64,000 bases of DNA. Source: Atherinomorus stipes. Taxonomy: Eukaryota; Chordata; Actinopteri; Atheriniformes; Atherinidae. Below the pieces are notes generated by a model. That model saw nothing but the letters and a program-made list of their open reading frames with translations. It ran no database searches and was not told where the DNA came from. The translations under genes were made by a program, and so were the position numbers. Position 1 is the first letter of the stretch, and every line of letters starts with the position of its first letter. The stretch is taken from NCBI GenBank assembly GCA_023101725.1, contig JALJCO010010517.1, forward strand, positions 434,001 to 498,000, in the 5' to 3' direction. Of the stretch, positions 12,991 through 25,015 are shown one piece after another.

Positions 12991-14715
12991 CAGAAGGCTC
13001 CAGCTTCTTTGTTGAGATGTAGAGGATTTCATGGCCCACCCATGTCCCCCCCCCCCCATACACACCCCTTGAGCCACCCTGGGTGTGTGTTGTGGGGACA
13101 GTGATGAGCGCAGGACAGCTGCACAGCAGCCTCAGGTGAGGCAGAACCCCCGGCTCCTTCCACCAGGGACCAGCATGTACCAGACATCTGTTGATGCAAG
13201 CACACACACTCCAACACACTCGCCGTCTTTGAACTTTTCTTTTCTCTTGGCTAACGAGGAGCTTTTGTTTGAGGTGGCCACAACATGCTTCCAGCTGACA
13301 ACTTTACAACTCGCTGCAGATCTCCCCAAACCCAGCAGCTCTGATCAGAGCAGGCGGCGCCCAGAGGAGAGGGACTTCTCACACACGCCGAGGGCAACAC
13401 ACACACAGAGTCGGCCTCCCTGCAGTCTTCAGCTGGCACGTGCACGCCCCAGCAGCTGCCGGCTGCCAGGCTGCCTGGGCCTGGACTCTTACCCACAGGA
13501 GGGCCACTGCCAACGGGCTTCTGCTCCACTCATGGCCCAGGCCTGAAGTACGGCCTTCAGAGGTTTATCCCACTCTCGTTGGTGTGTATGTGTGTGTATT
13601 TAAAGATACTGTATGAGTTGGCAGTACTGCGTTGGCCATCTGGTTATCTGGACCTTTTAGGACCACACATAGCATAACAGCACCGTTACAGCTGCCACAG
13701 CTATTTACAGGACCACCCTCTCAGAGGGACACACACACACAACAGCACAAACACTCCTAAAACACATTGTGCACTTCTAAAGTTGTACACTGAGAAGTAA
13801 AGATCCCCAGATGGAGGCGGACGGGAACAGTCGGAGCAGCTTCCACTGCTGCCCTACATTCTGCCGCCTCATTGTCCACATTCTGCCACCGTTCAGGAAA
13901 ACACGGCGCTGCGACGCCAGCTACAGCCACCTCGTGTTCTCCACCACCTGCTTGGTGTTTAAGTCGAGGTCTCGTTGTGGAGGCGTGGGTGATACTGGAC
14001 AGACCAGGACCAGAACAGCCAATGACTCATCAGGCTGAGAATAAAAATAATGAGCCTGGAGGCAACTGACACTGTTTTTGTCTTTCATGTATTCATTTCA
14101 CACAGTAAAACAAATAAGGTTTCCATGTGCGGCTTTGGAGTTTGGGGCGGTTGGCAGCTGCTGCAGCGTTATGTTGACTCTCACCGCTGCATTGGCAGCA
14201 GACTTCAGGTTAGAGGGTCCGGTTACAGCAGCTCTTCACTGACTTCTTAGTTAAATACTTCTCTTATTTTAGCTGCATTTGTTCTTTCCAAAGTCATTTG
14301 CAATCATGGATGCTAAAAAATATGGTTACTTGTGATCTTTAATATTGAAGTGGTCTGTGTTCCACCTACATGAACTCAAATAAAAAAATACAATCCAGAG
14401 AAGAAAAATACTCAATTTACTGTCAGTTCATAGTAGTGGATGTACACTGAGTAAAAAATCTATGTCAAATAGTATTAGTAGAAGTGATGAAGTAGCACCA
14501 AGACAGACTCCTTTGTAGCAGGTGTATGATTATAGTGAAGCCTGAGTGCAGGTGTGTTCCCCAGGTGTCACGATCAGAACATCTCATGTAACTTTCAGTA
14601 AAGAATCACAATACAATACAGTTTATTTTTCCAATTGGAATATCGCTCTCTTTGGTCTCTATCTTTTCATTTACATATAATACCTTTACCAAAGACCCCC
14701 CAAGGCAATTTTACA
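12991..14715. other. No gene recognised
   Basis: Mixed sequence with a C9 run near 13047 and short CA tracts. Overlapping open frames on both strands at 13085-13546 and 13251-13529 show no domain. No TIR pair found. Confidence 0.45.
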
Positions 14716-14960
14716 GACATGTCCGGTCAAGTTAAAGCCCCATCCCAGCCACCACGTCAATGTGGGGCCCATATGGGTTAAATTTTGGCTGCATATGAGG
14801 GACCAAAGTGGGTTTGTCCACAGTTTCCATGGTGGCCCCACCTGTGTTTGCCCATATGGGTTTCTGCATGCAGTATGGAGCCCATGTAACTGTAACTACA
14901 GTAGATGAGATCTGCAAATCTGCCCAGTTCAAGCCCATTCGAATACTTATAGGTTATAGA
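14716..14960. repeat. Degenerate repeat rich in CCCATATGGG palindromes
   Basis: GGCCCATATGGGTT near 14765 and GCCCATATGGGTTT near 14850 recur with similar surroundings, giving frames on both strands with repeated PYGPH-like stretches. It looks like a decayed low-copy tandem or dispersed repeat. Confidence 0.4.
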
Positions 14961-15485
14961 CTAATCCGGCCAAACGCCACAACTAGACCGTCTGCCATTA
15001 CTGGGGGAGCGTTTCTGTACATGTGTAATGAGAACAGATGAGAATCAGACTTTTTTCTTCCCAACATGGAGGAAATCTGGAAGGACGTCACATTCCTGGT
15101 TGTTGGAACATCAGAGGAAAACTTTAATGTGGTAATAAGTGAAGAAGAAGATCACGGACATTTATTTCATGAAGATTTCTGCTGTCTGTGACAAAAGTGG
15201 ACGGTGCTGCTCAGTCCACTGATGTCACTGTGTTCGTATCGGGGAGGAATATCGGCCAATCAGAGCAGAGGAGGAATAACTTGCTGCCACGGTGGAGAAA
15301 ACACTGGATTTAATCCCCAACAACAAAAGCACGGTAAATTATGGTGAACACTCATTAATCGGACACTTTATTTCACGTATCTATGCTCCCGAAAATGACA
15401 CACCGCATAACGTTCTCATGCTAGCTAATGCTAACAGAGACAGCTCTGGTGTTGCTGAGAGTTAGTGACTAATCTGGGAGATATT
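14961..15485. other. No gene recognised
   Basis: Single-copy-looking spacer before the LINE tail. Nothing supported on either strand. Confidence 0.5.
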
Positions 15486-15501
15486 GGAAGGAAGGAAGGA
15501 A
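15486..15501. repeat. (GGAA)n tract at the LINE 3' end
   Basis: Four or so GGAA units abut the 3' end of the minus-strand LINE (CCTT units in element orientation). Short tandem repeats at the 3' terminus are usual for L2/CR1-group elements. Confidence 0.85.
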
Positions 15502-15681
15502 GGCAAGGCAAGTTATTTGTATAGCACATTTCATGTACAGAACAATTCAAAGTGCTTTACATAAAACATTATAAGCAAAAGGGAGAGAAAAAAAAAATTA
15601 GAAGCATGATTCAAAATTAAAAGCATTTAAGATTAAAAAGAGAGAATACAGAGAGTGCGGATTTTAACTTTTGAATAAAAT

Positions 15682-17174
15682 CTACGTAAATGCAGCTGAG
15701 AACAGGTGGGTCTTCAGCCTGGATTTAAATAAACTAAGTGTTTCAGCTGATCTGAGACTTTCTGGGAGTTTGTTCCAGACATGTGGAGCATAGAAGCTGA
15801 ACGCAGCTTCTCCATGTCTGGTTCTGACTCTGGGAACTGATAAAAGGCTGGATCAGATGACCTGAGGGGTCTTGTAGGTTCATACTGGGTCAAGAGGTCA
15901 CTGATGTATTTTGGGCCTAAACCATTCAGAGCTTTATAGACCAGCAGCAGAACTTTAAAGTCTATTCTCTGATGGACCGGCAGCCAGTGTAAAGACCTGA
16001 GAACTGGACTGATGTGGTCCACTTTTCTGGTCTTTGTGAGAACTCGGGCAGCAGAGTTCTGAATGAGCTGCAGCTGTTTAACTGATTTTTTAGGTAGACC
16101 AGTAAAGACGCTGTTACAGTAGTCAAGCCGACTGAAGATGAATGCATGGACTAGTTTTTCCAGATTTTCCTGAGACATCAGATCTTTTATCCTTGAGATG
16201 TTCTTCAGGTGATAGTAGGCTGATTTAGTGATCGCTTTGATGTGTTTTTCAAAGTTTAGGTCTGAGTCCATCACTACACCCAGATTTCTGGCCTGATTGG
16301 TGGTTTTTATGTGGATGGACTGAAGTTCTGTGACAACCTGCTGTCGTTTCTCTTTGGCTCCAAAAACAATCACCTCAGTTTTGTTTTTGTTCAGCTGAAG
16401 AAAGTTGAGGCACATCCAGTCATTAATCTCATCAATACATTTACCAAGAGCCTGTACAGGGCCCCGGTCTCCTGGTGATACTGTAATATATAGCTGTGTG
16501 TCATCTGCATAGCTATGGTAACTAATATTGTTGTTCTTTATAACCTGAGCCAGTGGGAGCATGTAGATGTTAAACAGAAGAGGCCCCAGGATAGAGCCCT
16601 GGGGAACTCCACAGGTCATTTTTGTCTGCTCAGATGTAAAATTGCCTACTGACACAAAGTACTTCCTGTTCTCCAAGTATGTTTTGAACCAGTTTAGTAC
16701 AGAACTAGAGAGACCCACCCACTTCTCCAGTCGTTGGAGTAATATGATGTGGTCAACCGTATCAAATGCAGCGCTGAGATCCAGTAAAACCAACACTGAC
16801 ATTTTTCCAGTGTCAGTATTCAGACATATGTCATTCATGACTTTAGTCAGAGCAGTCTCGGTGCTGTGGTGCTGTCTAAAACCTGATTGGAAGACATCAT
16901 AACGGTTGTTTTCTCTTAAAAAGTCATTTAGCTGGTGAAAGGCTGCTTTTTCAATGATCTTACTTAAAAATGGAAGATTGGAGATTGGCCTGTAGCTGCT
17001 CATCTGTGTCTTGTCTAGATTATCCTTTTTTAGCAGAGGTTTGATCACAGCTGTTTTCAGTGACTCTGGGAAAACACCTGACGTTAGAGAGGAGTTCACA
17101 ATCTGAAGCAGATCTGACTCCAAGGTCTTTGAGACCTTTTTAAAAAACCAGTGGGCAGGATGTCCAAACAGCAA
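15682..17174 (-). pseudogene. LINE reverse transcriptase region (L2 clade)
   Basis: An uninterrupted 486-codon frame (17174 down to 15714) covers the RT. Residue 61 starts YRPISNLPF, DLSAAFD lies at 132-138 with the first catalytic Asp, GVPQGSILGPLLF at 189-201, and the catalytic YADD at 222-225 (DNA 16500-16511). The C-terminal thumb-like RPISPVLRSLHWLPVHQRI pattern is also present in form. Near 15855 the frame slips; the expected ending (VWNKLPESLRSAETLSLF-like) continues in another frame to a TAG at 15682-15684. It copies LINE RNA at a nicked target site in active relatives. Confidence 0.92.
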
Positions 17175-18430
17175 GAGGAGGAGTTCAGTTGATGCAAGAT
17201 GTCCTCCAGTTCTTTGCTAGTAATGGGATAAAACTGTGTCATGGTGTTTAGACTTGGTGGACACGATACAAGACCTGAACCTGCTGTTGTTGAACCAACA
17301 GCTTGTCTAATAATTTGGATTTTGTCTGTGAAAAATTTGGCAAAGTCATTGCAGGCTTTGGTGGAATAAAATTCAGGTGCTACTGACACAGGAGGGTTTG
17401 TTAGCCTGTCGACTGTAGCAAATAAGGCCCGAGCATTATGACCGTTTTTAGTGATGATGTCAGAAAAATACGAATTCCTTGCATTCCTCAGCTGTAAATT
17501 ATAAAAGTGAAGTTTCTCTTTATAGATGTCATAATGAACCTGTAGTTTTGTTTTTCTCCATCTGCGCTCAGCTTTCCGACACTCTCTCTTTCCAGTTTTC
17601 ACCAGTGTGGAATTTCTCCATGGAGACTTTTTCCTTCCAGAGATAACCTTCACCTTAATAGGAGCAATAGAATCCATGACACTCAGCATGTTAGCATTAA
17701 AGTTAGTGACCAGCTCATTGACTGAAGCCCCTGACAGGGCAGGTGTTAGAGAGAAGACCTGGTTAAAAATCTCACTGGTATTTTCAGTTATACACCGTTT
17801 TGTTATCACCTCCTTTGAGACATTTGTGTGCACTGAGATAGTACTCTCAAAGAAAACACAGCAGTGATCCGACAGCCCCACATCACACACCGTGACCTTA
17901 GAAATGTCCAGACCCTTCGAGATCAGCAGATCTAAGGTGTGTCCTCTATTGTGTGTGGGCTCTGTGACATGCTGGGTCAACCTGAAGTTGTCCAGAGTGT
18001 TAATCAGGTCTTTAGTCCCTTTGTCCTGATGACAATCATAATGGATGTTAAAATCACCAGTGATAACAAGATGGTCAATGTCCGCACAGATCACAGACAA
18101 CAGTTCAGTAAAATCATCATTAAAATATGCACAGTATTTGGGCGGCCGATAAATATTTAAAAACATGGCTCTGGATGAGGCCGTCAGCTGTAAAGCCACG
18201 TATTCAAAAGAAGGGAAATCCCCAAGAGATAACTGTTTACACTGGAATGAGTCCCTAAATAAGATAGCGACCCCCCCACCTCTTCCTCTTGTGAAATATC
18301 AGGTTATTTGCTCTGATCAGGGCAACGTTGGGACCAGAAAATAAAACCAGTTCAGTCAGAAACACAAACGGATCAGGAAGACGGTGTCCTGCAGCCTTTA
18401 GTTTCATCTGCAGGACATGTGAAGCTACGT
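17096..18430 (-). pseudogene. LINE endonuclease and linker (L2 clade)
   Basis: The 367-codon frame 18199-17096 reads NIYRPP at residues 15-20, GDFN at 48-51, TLDLL at 88-92 and SDH at 110-112, all hallmarks of APE-type LINE endonucleases that nick target DNA. Above the ATG the frame continues as RGGGVAIL (about 18255-18285), so that ATG is internal. Near 18300 the reading shifts again to a frame with FLTE..SGPNVALIRA. At the lower end it runs out of frame with the RT at a T/A homopolymer (17138-17147), consistent with loss of one base. Confidence 0.88.
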
Positions 18431-18450
18431 GGTCTGTACAGTCCTGAAAC

Positions 18451-20279
18451 AATACCAAAAAACAAATATGGGAGAAAATAGAAAAGCAACCACCTTTGAA
18501 AGGGTTTAGTTTTTTAAAACTTTGATAAGTAATCATGAGATGTGCGTGTTATTCCAGTGTGGCTTGTCATTAAAGCCGGTTTCCGGAGATGAATAATAGT
18601 TTAAATTAATGCTCTGATGTATAAATAATTTAAAAAATAATAAAATTTCAGAATACTTTAGAGATCTCTGGATAACATACCTGTAGGTTATCATTATTTT
18701 AGACGACTGTCCAGCATTGTAAATCCACCCAGGTGGGTGCAATGGTGGTCTTTTCCTGGCACTGAATGAAAAACAAACTGTTCCTGAAGAAGAAACCTCA
18801 TTTCAGGTTCGACTTCATTAAACCTGCAGTCTGAGAGTGAAGCTCTTCAAGACATCTTGAAGATCCAAAGGAGCTAAAATCAGTCAGAACTTTGTGAGAA
18901 GAACTTTCAATCTGGTTCTGGATTAACAATGATCCAGAACCAGGGATCATTGGGTCACATGTAGTTATGGACTGAAAGAACTGATGCCTTGTAACATGCA
19001 GGTCTTTAGACTGCAGAAATATTCAATGCAGCAACTTACTGTATATATGAACCTAAATAAGTATCAGCCATGTGTAATTAGATATTTTAGTTTTTTTTTT
19101 TCTGGTATTACATAATCTTTTCTAATAATTTTCATTCTGACCATGATCCAGTGAAAACAGTGAGAACCATGTAGGTAATTTACATATCTACTGTATGCTT
19201 GTTTTCACTCTCTGCTGAAACTGAATCAACCAATCAGCTTGCTTGACTTGCAGTGGTGCACACCGTGTTGTTAAATAAGGGGCTGCATTTAAGTTGTCTC
19301 TGCAAGCCTTCGTGACCTACCTAACACATCTCTTTGCAGAGATTTGCAGGGGCGTTTATGTGTATTTTTAGAAAAGTGGAACTCGCAGCGTGTTGCTGCT
19401 CAGCATGGATGCTCGTGTTGACATCATAAATGTTAAATGTTAAGAAAATCAGTGTAATCAAAGTGCCTGTGTTATCTGATCATTTAAAGGATGCAAACTT
19501 TGATAATTCTTTCATTTTTTGCCACCATCTGCTTAGTTGCCAATAAGTTGACTGTCTGGGTGCAGATCTGTTTTCTGACCACACACTCTTCAATGAGACT
19601 TCTCAAATAAATGATATAGAGGGTCAGTCTCAGTTAAAGTTGTCTGCTTACAATAACTACCATGAAACGTATGTTGTGATTGAGCTATCACATAATGGGA
19701 CAGAACATCCAAGCAGTCGGATATTCTCTCTTCCTGGGTGTGAAAGTCCATTTGACGGGAGGAGGAATGTGGGCTTATCAGGAGAAAAATGGCCCGAGCA
19801 AAGGAATCAGTGCACAAAATGAAACATCTCATGCTTCTCTGACCCACGCTGGAAGCTAGTGGTGGAATGCCAAGGGCATATTGATTTTCAGCTATATCAT
19901 AGCCCTAGTTCATGTGTATTTCCTGCTCTCTGACAGTGAAATGTCTTCCAGTTCCGTATAACTGGACCCTGGAGTTGTGCCAGATGAGGGAAATGGGAGG
20001 AACACTTGTTGCTTTGTCATGAAATCATGAGTTTCAAAAGTCTTTGGCAAATGGTAGCACATTGAGGTGCCACATAGAAAACCTTTTACATTCAGTGCCT
20101 ATGGTAAAAGAGCTTAAGTTAAGCAACAGGGTAAGTGTTAAGGTCAGTCGGGATTCCCTAGAGGCTGCAGGCATCTTTACACATCCAACACAACTCACAA
20201 CCGTTTCTCTGGTAATTTAGACATTATTAAATAATGTGAAGTATATAATTCTACTGATCCCACTAGGAAATGCAGAATA
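18451..20279. other. No gene recognised
   Basis: About 1.8 kb. It contains a perfect 12-bp hairpin at 18912-18943 (listed separately) and otherwise short chance frames. No TIR pair seen. Confidence 0.45.
18912..18943. other. Perfect 12-bp hairpin
   Basis: CTGGTTCTGGAT pairs exactly with ATCCAGAACCAG across an 8-nt loop. It may be a core of an old fold-back element. Confidence 0.7.
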
Positions 20280-20281
20280 TA

Positions 20282-20799
20282 CAGTCATCCTCAAAATGAT
20301 TCATACCCTCCAATTAAAAGGCTAAATTTACAATAGTAATTTAAAAAAAAACCAAGAAACTAATAATGAATAAAAATTAACAAAATTATAATGTAAAAAA
20401 ATAAAATATTACTTTTGAATTGTGGTTGACAATAATAATTAAAAAACAAACAAACTATCCCAGACACATTAGAGCACGTTTCTCATGAACATGGACCAAC
20501 GTACCTGTCAGCAGGTGCAGACGTCTGATTGGATGTTACAGAAAACACCTGATTGCAGTGATTGCCTCAAAGTGTTGCTTAACAAAATTTTAACTTCAGA
20601 GCCCCTTAATGCTTGTTTACTTGTTTTATTTTTTGTGTTTGTTTTTAGTATTTATGTTGAACCACAATTCAAAATCAGTGTCATGATTTTCATAGATCTT
20701 TTATTTATTATTACTTTTGTCAATTTCATCTTATTTCACTGACAGCTGATTTTTTTTCCTTCTTTAATTGGAGGGTATGAATAATTTTGAGGACGACTG
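20282..20799. mobile_element. Tc1/mariner MITE with 37-bp TIRs, TA-flanked
   Basis: The left end CAGTCATCCTCAAAATGATT and the right end read inward differ at only two of about 37 positions. TA flanks it at 20280-20281 and 20800-20801. The 518-bp interior is AT-rich with no transposase. A one-ended relative lies at 47084-47200. Confidence 0.9.
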
Positions 20800-20801
20800 T
20801 A

Positions 20802-21687
20802 ATTAATCTGCATTAAGAGCTTTAGCATGCCACAGCACTGTCGCGCTACAATCAACCAATCACAGACGCTCTCAGGAGCTTCTGCTCTGACCTGAACAAA
20901 GAGCAGCAAGCTGTGGTTAAAACGGAAGTGTGGAGGGTTCAGGTTTCATGGAAGCATCCTGGTCAAGTCAGAAATTAGATTACAGCTGCTCCTCATGCTA
21001 ATTAGTGGCCTCTTCCAGCCAATCAGGGCCTGGGAGTGACCTATCTGAGGATGCCGAGGTCTGTTGGCTACTTTTGACCGTCCATGTTTCATTTGCGACC
21101 TCCGTTATTTGGTTGTGTCTGTTGGTTCGGCTTTCATCGTACGTTAATCCTTCTTGGAGAAACTTTTCATACCTTCATTATCTTTAGTTTCCCGGTTGGC
21201 CTCGTAGGGGAGGGCTGCTGTTTCTTTTCACCGTGGGTCATTTTGTCTCCTGCTTACGGTGAAGTCGGGCGATACATAAAACCTGTCTGAATAAAGGAGC
21301 CGTATCATGAAAAATGGACTTTTAAGGACTTATCAGCATGTTACTGTTATTTCCTCATAAAAACTTAATTTAAGTCATTTTTTTCTTCATTTGTGCATAT
21401 TTGAGTAATATATATGAATATTCAGGCCAAGCTCTAGCTCCCTAAAAACGACTGACTGATCACCGGTGTACGGGACGAGGTGGCACCAATCATGAAGCAA
21501 CAAATACGCATGCGCAGCATCGTAGCAAGACATCCTTGTTCAAGAGAAACTGGAGGAGAATCCTAACTTTTCCACATTTCTGAGGAAGAAACAAACAGCC
21601 TGCGGGAAGATTTCCTCAGAGACAAACAGCCATCAGCTAACAGACGTTTGCTCCGGAGTTCAGAAGAAAAGCTTTTTCTTTTCAGCT
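20802..21687. other. No gene recognised
   Basis: Mixed sequence with short chance frames. The stretch around 21291-21440 (AT-rich, then ACTGATCACCGGTGTACGG) looks repeat-like but without identifiable ends. Confidence 0.4.
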
Positions 21688-21871
21688 CCTGACAACTTCA
21701 TGAATCTCGGGCAGTAAAGTGTTTTTTCTCGGGGATTACTCCTGAAACCTGACGCAGTTCCCCCCATAAAAACGCCTCACGGACAGACAAAAGTACCGGC
21801 GAGTGAAAACGTCTCCCAGCTCAATGCTAACTGTTAGCCTATGACTTGTTTGCTAATTTACTTACTTGTCA

Positions 21872-23022
21872 ACACATTCTCACTCCCAACTTGTCATCTG
21901 TTGACGCTTGGGCAGGCTCCCTTCGCGGCGAGGCTACGTGCGGGGTGTACCCATCTCGTACATTTGTGACGCAGTGGGTCTCTCATTGAATGTTATGTAA
22001 ATTCCTAATCAGCGGTATTTGACAACATGAGCACATAAAAATGGAACCTTTTCCGGTGATTTTGATCAGTATAAAATCTGCTGCGATCAGTCCTCCAAAG
22101 TCATACGTACTACAGGGTCGTTTATGCACATCTGAAACGACACTCTCTCTGAGCGTATTTCACGCTCCCTGTCACCCCTGGCAGCGGCAGGATGAGAAAT
22201 GACGGCGAGTTCGACTAAAGAGAAAGAAGTCGACTGAAGACAGATGTTTAACAACTGGTTAAAACACTTGAGGCGCGTTTAGCTCAACTGGTTGGGAAGC
22301 TGCTCCAGTAATCAGAGGCTGCAGCCGGTCTCAGACGATTCCTGGCCTGGGACCCGCTGCAGCCCCCCTTCTCTGCCCCCCCTTCCCTCCTCTCATCCTG
22401 TGATATAAAGGCCTTCAAAGCCTGAAAAAACACCTGATTATGATACGACAGTGTGTATTTATTATGTCGCTTATTTGAAGTCAGTTTATTTATGTTCACT
22501 GAGGAATGTGCACGTATATGACATGAAAAAAGTTACTGCCAGCCCCCACACCACCGCACACGTCCTGTTTATCCCTTCCTTCCAGCTGGTTGTTTATAGC
22601 GTCCTTAGCAACCACCATAGCAACAATCACAAAACCTGAAAGAATGTCCGTCAACACGAAAAAGAACTGTGGATCGTTTACATGAAACGAACGGATATTA
22701 TTAAAAAACAAAGTCTATATTTGGGGCTAGAAAAGTTATCAGAACAAAGCGGAAACCGCAATCTATCTTAAAAATATAAATTTCTACTGAAGATTGAAGG
22801 GACATCCACCATTTTTCTTTTGGTCACACCAGGGAGGAACTCGGCAGTCACGTAACCACCACTAGGAGTTGCTTTAGGAAGCTTTTGGACGATTTCCATA
22901 ACATTCAATGAGAGGCTGCATCACATATGTATGAGATGGGTATACCCCGCGCGTAGACAGGTGATGCGGAGGGAGCCTGCCTACGCGTCAACATATGACG
23001 AGTTGGGAGTGAGAATGTGTTG
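21872..23022. mobile_element. hAT-like element, 8-bp target duplication, arms of about 130 bp
   Basis: ACTTGTCA lies at 21864-21871 and 23023-23030. The two arms start ACACATTCTCACTCCCAAC and stay alignable for about 130 bp, unusually long for hAT. Copy X2 of the host repeat gives the near-empty site. The interior from about 22090 to 22862 is homologous, in inverse orientation, to the MITE at 33103-33889 and includes a tRNA-like block. No transposase was found. Confidence 0.85.
22271..22350 (+). other. tRNA-like block with pol III A box inside the hAT-like element
   Basis: TAGCTCAACTGG (22280-22291) fits the tRNA internal A-box consensus. The expected B-box position has a decayed version, but the second copy keeps GGTACAATTCC. 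Folding as a functional tRNA is not supported. The likely origin is a captured tRNA or SINE head. Confidence 0.55.
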
Positions 23023-23344
23023 ACTTGTCAGGGTCTCTGTGGTACTGCGTGTACTTACTCCATGTCAGACTCTGGGTGGAGCATACAGCTCCATAACAGG
23101 CTGGTCTGTTTTATTCCGTTGATTGGAGTCCGATTATCCATCAATGTTTATAGATAGTGTGAGTGACGAAGCCGGTGTTAAAACGCAATCTGTTACCCTC
23201 AGAATATGTCTGTTACACGGTGACGTCATGAAATGGACATAAAACGTGGAGATTGGACAAGAGCCTCGGTGCTTCATGACAGTCAGATATTTTACTTCCG
23301 CGTTGGAAATTAGATGCATTAAAAACTAATATTTAACACCAGAC

Positions 23345-23590
23345 TGTTTTTGGGGGGGGGATATACCGTTTACATCCCTGAGGGGAAATTAGGGCTCTGC
23401 ATTTTTACCCATCTCTGTTTATTAGTACCAGAGAGCAGTGGGCTGCTGCTTAAAGCGCCCGGGGAGCAGTTGGTGGGGGTTAAGGACCTTGCTCAGGGGT
23501 CCACAGTGGTACACCTGAATGTCGTGTCGGGGACTCAAACCCAGGTCCTCCATGCTAAAGCCCATGATGCTACCACTAAGCTACCCACTC
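23345..23590 (-). mobile_element. tRNA-derived SINE
   Basis: Read on the minus strand, the head GTGGGTAGCTTAGTGGTAGC carries an A box and GGTTTGAGTCC (23530-23540) a good B box, at tRNA-like spacing. Next comes the GAGCAAGGTCCTTAACCCCC block common to several fish SINE families, then a non-tRNA tail. SINEs are copied by LINE machinery. I do not assign a family name; V-SINE-like is possible. Confidence 0.8.
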
Positions 23591-24869
23591 CCTTTCTATA
23601 GTGATGAAGGGACCATGTTTAGCTGATATACTGTATGTCAGTTGACTATTGAAACATTTGAAAATCATCATAAAGCTCCTTAAATGTATTTCTGATGCCA
23701 CTGGAGATGTTTCTCTCTGTACAGGTGGTCCAGATGCAGCTCTGTGTGCAACTGCTACAGTGTAGAAACATAGTTTTTGGTCTATCCTAATTCTAGAATA
23801 GAATTAGAGTCTTTTTAAAAGGAATTTATTTATTTATTACAAATATATTATTTAAAATAGCATTAAAAATGACCGTGATTGAAGTGTGTGAAGGAGAGGT
23901 AAGAAACCCATTTAAACTTAAATGAAAACACCACCCATAAAAACCAAATTAGTTACCAGTAAGATTAATCTTATTTCTTTCTTGGGTTCTTTAGATTTTA
24001 GGGTTTTCCTCCTGAAGAAAAATCCTAATTTTTTATTAAGTTTCGAAGAAAAAAATGATGTTGCTTAATACAATTGAGTATTTTTGTTTTCAGTTATTAG
24101 TTTGCATCTTACATAAAATGCTCCTTAGAAAATAGATCTGTATCATAAATTATTTATATTTATTTTTAATTTTTACATGGTTTGTATCAAGCATTTTAGG
24201 GAGATAACATCTTTTGTCTCTTCCCTTTCCTTTGTGTCTTTTTATTCCTGTAAAAAATCATTTATAATTTAGGATTATTTCATTTATCTATTTAGAGAAA
24301 CTATTGAGACCAGTGAGCAGCCTGAATTTCACATCACTTTCATCAATAAATGAAGCTAAATTTTGGCCCTCTGGAACATCACGTCATCTCACTGATAATA
24401 ACTCGTATTCTGCTGTAAATTATCTTCAACATTGTTCTGTGATTCTTTCAAATTAATAGTTATAACCTTTGAAATTCCAACAGTCTTCTCAAGACACTTC
24501 TAAAGACACAAAGCAGTTCAGTCTGATTGGCCGTAGTCTGATCATAATCTAATTAAAATGGGTTCATTACATGATCCATATTAGTCCAGTTTATGCTGGT
24601 TCATTATTATTGTTATTATTGCTTAATACCCCCCCCCCCCCAAAAAAAAAAAACAAATCACTGAAAATGAACCAATCAATCACAAATGAAGGCAAAACAA
24701 TTAATGACTAAAGAAGGGTGAGAATAATTCTGAATAACACATTTAAGAAAAAAATATGAAACATTTTGTTGGTTGTCTGATTTTCGACATTTTTACTGCG
24801 GCGGCTTTGATGACCTTCCTACTTCAGAAATATTTTAGTGGTAAACTGTCGTAGTTGTTTCATTTATGT
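23591..24869. other. AT-rich stretch without genes; C/A homopolymer at 24628-24652
   Basis: Long AT-rich region with short frames only. A run of 14 C followed by A-rich sequence lies near 24628. Confidence 0.5.
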
Positions 24870-25015
24870 GTTTTTATTGTTTTATTGTTTTATTCCTTTT
24901 ACTGTTTTACTGATCTACTGCTGTCGCACTTTGAGATTGTTGTACAATGTAAAGTGCCATACAAATTAAAAGCATTATTATTATAATAATAATAATTATT
25001 ATTATTAATATTATG
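24870..25015 (+). mobile_element. LINE 3' tail with (ATT)n
   Basis: CTGTCGCACTTTGAGATTG is followed by TGTAAAGTGCCATACAAATT and an (ATT)n run at about 24970-25013. This matches the general form of L2/Rex1-group 3' ends (GTAAAGYGCYWTAYAAATAAA plus short repeat). The body of the LINE is absent, a very short 5'-truncated copy. Confidence 0.55.

Larger units (their letters stand above)
15502..18450 (-). mobile_element. L2-clade LINE, 5'-truncated and frameshifted
   Basis: A non-LTR retrotransposon running right to left. Its 3' UTR (15502-15681) contains the CAAGGCAAG..TTTGTATAGCACATTTCA and CAATTCAAAGTGCTTTACAT blocks that I know as the common fish L2 tail. Upstream lie reverse transcriptase and apurinic-type endonuclease domains in the normal order. 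About 2.9 kb remains; ORF1 and the 5' UTR are absent. Three frame breaks (near 15855, 17140 and 18300) make it inactive. Motifs are otherwise well kept, so it is a fairly young insertion. Confidence 0.9.
21688..23055 (+). repeat. Repeat X, copy 1, split by a hAT-like insertion
   Basis: 21688-21871 plus 23031-23055 align with 29326-29400 plus 30766-30882. Shared words include TTCATGAATCTC, AAAACGCCTCACGGACAGAC, CTAACTGTTAGCCTATGACT and GTCTCTGTGGTACTG. The host repeat is about 215 bp; this copy is interrupted at 21872-23022. The family was not identified. Confidence 0.8.

Noticed and set aside
12452..13219. 255-codon open frame on the minus strand
   Set aside because: It crosses the right end of a transposon, reads poly-Lys through a poly-T tract, and shows no domain. 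Chance frame.
16567..16902. Plus-strand frames within the LINE
   Set aside because: Antisense shadows of the reverse transcriptase frame.
22271..22350. A tRNA gene
   Set aside because: The A box is good but the B box is decayed and cloverleaf pairing is not evident; the block lies inside a repeated TIR element.
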